Positions 61,426 through 64,000 of a stretch of 64,000 nt of DNA are shown one piece after another. The stretch spans positions 512,654-576,653 of the forward strand of contig CABIXV010000001.1 in NCBI GenBank assembly GCA_902362775.1, read 5' to 3'. The position numbers were made by a program, and so were the translations under genes. The notes below the pieces were generated by a model. That model had not been told where the DNA came from. It did not search any database and saw nothing but the letters and a program-made list of their open reading frames with translations. Source of the stretch: Clostridiales bacterium (GTDB lineage: Bacteria; Bacillota; Clostridia; Oscillospirales; Oscillospiraceae). How positions within the stretch are numbered: position 1 is the stretch's first letter; every line of letters starts with the position of its first letter.

Positions 61426-62046
61426 TCACAGGTTCAGGATGCGGTCCAGTACCGCCTTGGGGTCGGATACCCGCTGCTCCGCCAGGCGGCGCACGATGTC
61501 GTCCAGCGTGATAAGGGCGGTGATGTCATAGAGCTTTGCCGCCGGGGGCTGGACGCTGTGGTCCATCTGGCCGTACACCGCGCAGGTGATGGTCACATCC
61601 CTGTGGATCCGGTAGGCATACTGCATGGCCATCACCTCCACCAGCGGGGTGGGCTTGCTTCCGAAGGTAAGACAGGCATATAGATCGTCCCCCTCCTCCG
61701 TCCGGTCGATCAGCTTTTGAAAGGTGGCGATATGGCTGTCCAGGCTCTCGTCAAAGGGGACCTCCACCACCTCCACCCCCTTGGGACAGGAGAGTCCCCT
61801 GTCTTTGCAGAGGGCCTCCAATTCCTCTTTGAGCAGCTCCAGATTGCAGCGGCAGTTGTCATAGTCGGCCGACAGGGCAATAACACGGATCTCCTCTCCC
61901 TCCTGGCCATAGCCCCAAATCAGCGGGATCACCGGGAACCGGGTGGCCCCAGGATAGTCCAGCGCCCGGTTCCCCTGGGCCTGGTAGCGTACGTTGCTCA
62001 GGTCCCCGGCCTTCTGCCTGGGGATGACACAAATAAACTTCTTCAT
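61426..62046 (-). CDS. Small CARF-like protein (TM1812/Csx1-type)
   Basis: A 206-residue protein starting MKKFICVIPR, with AAGGA ten bases upstream. The pattern fits TM1812-type CARF domains: an N-terminal Rossmann strand, a long middle helix and GDDLYACLTFGSKPTPLVEV (120-138), a variant of the D-x-T-G-x-R ligand loop, followed by VTITCAVYGQ (151-160) and a C-terminal KLYDITALITLDD. It lacks an effector domain, so it could sense or degrade cyclic oligoadenylate (ring-nuclease-like) or act as a regulator. First gene of the minus-strand operon. Confidence 0.65.
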   Translation of the reverse strand: MKKFICVIPRQKAGDLSNVRYQAQGNRALDYPGATRFPVIPLIWGYGQEGEEIRVIALSADYDNCRCNLELLKEELEALCKDRGLSCPKGVEVVEVPFDESLDSHIATFQKLIDRTEEGDDLYACLTFGSKPTPLVEVMAMQYAYRIHRDVTITCAVYGQMDHSVQPPAAKLYDITALITLDDIVRRLAEQRVSDPKAVLDRILNL

Positions 62047-62119
62047 GGGAACGCGGTCCTTTCTGTTTGATCTTTCCTCCTGGCTCCAATTACGGAGCCA
62101 TAACGGGCCATTTTTACAT

Positions 62120-62148
62120 ATTGTAGCACACATCCTCTCCGTTTGACA
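62120..62148 (-). promoter_or_regulatory. Promoter of the minus-strand Cas10-like operon
   Basis: On the minus strand TGTCAA (62143-62148), a 17-bp spacer and TACAAT (62120-62125). The -10 is good and the -35 weak, as expected of a promoter that needs an activator. Leader to the ATG is about 65 nt. Confidence 0.6.
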
Positions 62149-62150
62149 GA

Positions 62151-62180
62151 CCTATCCGGCCCTTCTTCTCCCCTATCCGG
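62151..62180. promoter_or_regulatory. Direct repeats CCTATCCGG between divergent promoters
   Basis: CCTATCCGG at 62151-62159 and again at 62172-62180, starts 21 bp apart (two helical turns), between the two divergent promoters. Candidate binding site of a regulator that controls both operons. Confidence 0.55.
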
Positions 62181-62210
62181 ACATTTTTTTACCAGAGAAG
62201 CGGGATTCCC

Positions 62211-62239
62211 TTGTTCCAAAGATGTTGGGATGCTATAAT
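62211..62239 (+). promoter_or_regulatory. Promoter of the CARF-HEPN gene
   Basis: TTGTTC (62211-62216), a 17-bp spacer and a perfect TATAAT (62234-62239), about 45 bp before the ATG; AGGGAG (62270-62275) is the ribosome binding site. Confidence 0.75.
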
Positions 62240-62282
62240 AATTATGATTATTTTCCGGCGGAAGCTAAAAGGGAGTGTCCCC

Positions 62283-64000
62283 ATGTCCACACGGATCATC
62301 AGCTTTTTCAGCGATCTGCGCCCTGGCCTGACCGAACGTTTATACCGCTATCCCGACCAGCAGGGCCGGCCGCCCCTGTCTGGAGCTCACACGAACGAGG
62401 CTCCGCTCTACTATTTGCTGACCACCTTTGCCCCGGTGGATGAGATCCTGTACCTGCGCACCCGCCAAGTAAGGGAGGACCAGGTGGACTGCGGCCGCGA
62501 GGGATCTCTCACTGCTGAGGAGTACCTCCAGAAGCGGGTGGCCCGCTTCTGCCAAGACCGGGAGCTGCCCCAGCCCCAGATGACGCCCCGAGACTACGAC
62601 CCGGCCAATCCGAACATGGAGCAGGCCCTCCGGGCCCTGCTGACCGACATCCAGCCCAGGGACCGAATTTATTTGGATGTGACAGGCGGCCCCCGGAACG
62701 TCAGCTTTCTTATGCTGCTCCTCACCCGTGCTCTGTCCTATAAAAACTGCTCGGTGGAGCAGGTGGTATACAGCAGCATCGTCAACGGCCAGAACGCGGT
62801 GGTGGAGCTGGCCAATGTGCCCCAGCTCTTTGACATCATCAACGGTCTCCATGAGTTCACCTCCTTTGGCAGCGCCGACACTCTGGTACGGGTGCTGGCC
62901 CAGGACCCCGCACCTCAGGTACAGGACCTGATCCGTGACCTCCAGGCCTTTACCGAGGCCATCCGCCTGTGTCGGGCGGACCTGGACCTTCTGGAGCAGA
63001 TGCTTGCCGACCTGAACCGCGACCTGGACCGGTGTGGAGCACTCCAGGGCAGCCACCCCCTGTTATCTGCTCTCCTCCCTGTCTTTCGGCAGGAGCTGGG
63101 CTTTGGCGACCGGAAGCTTACCATCACCGGCCTGGTCCGCTGGTGCGCCCAAAACCGGATGATCCAGCAGGCTATGACCATCTATAATGAGCATCTGGCC
63201 CACGCCATGATCCAGGGGGAGACCCCCTATCTTCTGGTATCCCCTGATGCCAGGGAGCTGCTGTCCCGTGAACCCTTCTACGCCAAATCCCAGAGAGAGG
63301 TCACCGACTCCGACTGCTTCCAGAGCTTCTCCTACCATCTGGTGGGCGAGCTGGAGCGCTGGGCCCTTTCCAACGGAAACGCCCCCTTCCCCAAGCTCGC
63401 CGGAGCAGAGCGACGGCAGGCCCTCCAGCGGGCCCTGTCCCAGCCGGAGACGCGGGTGGCCCTGATGGTAGAGGCGGCCGCCGACCCGGTGGAGGGACAG
63501 GCCGTTCCCCCCGCCCTGCCCTGCCTGCCCGCGGATAGTCAGGCTTTGGTCCACCTTCTCCGGGCCCTGTTCCAGTCCCCTGGACAGCGGCGGACCCGAG
63601 AGGGCAGCTTGTCTTATCTGGCCCAGCAGGACCAGTTGGATCTGGCTCTGCCAGTGCTTCAAAAGGACTGGAAAAAGGATAGCCAGATGGCCGATGTACT
63701 GGAGCGGCTGGCCGATCCCGGACACAATGGCGACCGTCTGCGCCGGATTCTCCTCACCCCGCTGTCCGCCGCCCCTTACCGCCAGGTGGTGCTGGACCTG
63801 CTGGACCGCCGGAAGCTCCGGCTCCGTCCCGGTGCGTCGGTGGCGGTCTTTGTCCGCCTGGCCCTGGACAACCAGTATGTCAACCTGATGCGCAACCAGA
63901 TCAACCACGCCTTGGGCGACTCCAGCAACCGGGGCAAGATGCACGCCCTGAACCGGCTGGGCTACCATGCCAACCTGGGCCGTCTCACCACCCAGGAGCT
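62283..64000 (+). CDS. CARF-domain protein with HEPN motif, Csx1/Csm6-like RNase (partial)
   Basis: 572 residues are visible and the gene continues past the window. Residues 1-235 form a TM1812-type CARF domain: the loop DVTGGPRN (132-139), a long helix LLLTRALSYK and a SSIVNGQNAVVELANVPQLF end. A helical region follows. RNQINH at 537-542 is an Rx4H HEPN signature of RNase effectors in Csx1/Csm6. The predicted role is RNA cleavage when the CARF domain binds cyclic oligoadenylate made by the Cas10-like protein. It is divergent from the operon. Confidence 0.8.
   Translation, partial: MSTRIISFFSDLRPGLTERLYRYPDQQGRPPLSGAHTNEAPLYYLLTTFAPVDEILYLRTRQVREDQVDCGREGSLTAEEYLQKRVARFCQDRELPQPQMTPRDYDPANPNMEQALRALLTDIQPRDRIYLDVTGGPRNVSFLMLLLTRALSYKNCSVEQVVYSSIVNGQNAVVELANVPQLFDIINGLHEFTSFGSADTLVRVLAQDPAPQVQDLIRDLQAFTEAIRLCRADLDLLEQMLADLNRDLDRCGALQGSHPLLSALLPVFRQELGFGDRKLTITGLVRWCAQNRMIQQAMTIYNEHLAHAMIQGETPYLLVSPDARELLSREPFYAKSQREVTDSDCFQSFSYHLVGELERWALSNGNAPFPKLAGAERRQALQRALSQPETRVALMVEAAADPVEGQAVPPALPCLPADSQALVHLLRALFQSPGQRRTREGSLSYLAQQDQLDLALPVLQKDWKKDSQMADVLERLADPGHNGDRLRRILLTPLSAAPYRQVVLDLLDRRKLRLRPGASVAVFVRLALDNQYVNLMRNQINHALGDSSNRGKMHALNRLGYHANLGRLTTQE

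Noticed and set aside
53653-64000. A CRISPR array or Cas1/Cas2/Cas6/Cas7 genes
   Set aside because: None found in the sequence; the right side of the locus is not in the window, so their absence is not proof.

Overview
The window looks like a chromosomal stretch of a GC-rich, spore-forming, anaerobic clostridium, most likely Oscillospiraceae (Flavonifractor/Lawsonibacter-like). This is inferred from the high GC of the housekeeping part, the Firmicutes order rimP-nusA-ylxR-ylxQ-infB-rbfA, spore maturation genes spmA/spmB, a Prp protease between L21 and L27, and class III ribonucleotide reductase. No rRNA, tRNA or CRISPR array was found.

Bases 1 to about 19,800 are one end of an integrative or conjugative element, nearly all on the minus strand: parA, parB, small accessory genes, a sortase, an SLH-domain protein, a 1,734-residue adhesin with about 13 Cna-B/SpaA domains, a VirB2-like pilin candidate, a TrbL/VirB6-like channel protein with a very long low-complexity tail, a C39-like peptidase, PrgI and the VirB4 ATPase. 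The adhesin ends in LPKTGY with no membrane tail. The switch to chromosomal genes lies in the gene-free stretch 19,542-20,048.

Bases 20,049 to 53,000 are mostly housekeeping: spmA-spmB; a DUF1576 membrane protein; the operon rimP-nusA-ylxR-ylxQ-infB with a diverged copy of the infB 3' end just beyond it; rbfA-nrnA-truB-ribF; YgiQ; a MATE exporter behind a structured leader ending in an intrinsic terminator; obg; rplU-prp-rpmA; argS; znuA-znuC-znuB; trxB; and nrdD fused to a redoxin domain under a pair of NrdR boxes. At 36.4-37.75 kb lies an array of three short ribbon-helix-helix genes, each in a repeated cassette with its own inverted-repeat operator.

Bases 53,653 to 64,000 hold the main discovery candidate. 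Six tightly packed minus-strand genes encode a 424-residue protein of unknown function, a membrane-anchored SF1 helicase, a possible Csm4-like RAMP protein, a reduced Cas10 without HD domain but with an intact GGDD motif, a sigma-70-like protein, and a small CARF-like protein. A divergent plus-strand gene encodes a CARF protein with an RNxxxH (HEPN) motif and runs off the window. The two promoters face away from each other across two CCTATCCGG repeats 21 bp apart. No Cas6, Cas7, Cas1/2 or array is visible. I infer a Cas10-derived cyclic-oligonucleotide signalling (probably defence) system; genes right of the window could still make it a type III CRISPR locus. nrdG follows the last gene of this operon after 3 bp and is probably co-transcribed.
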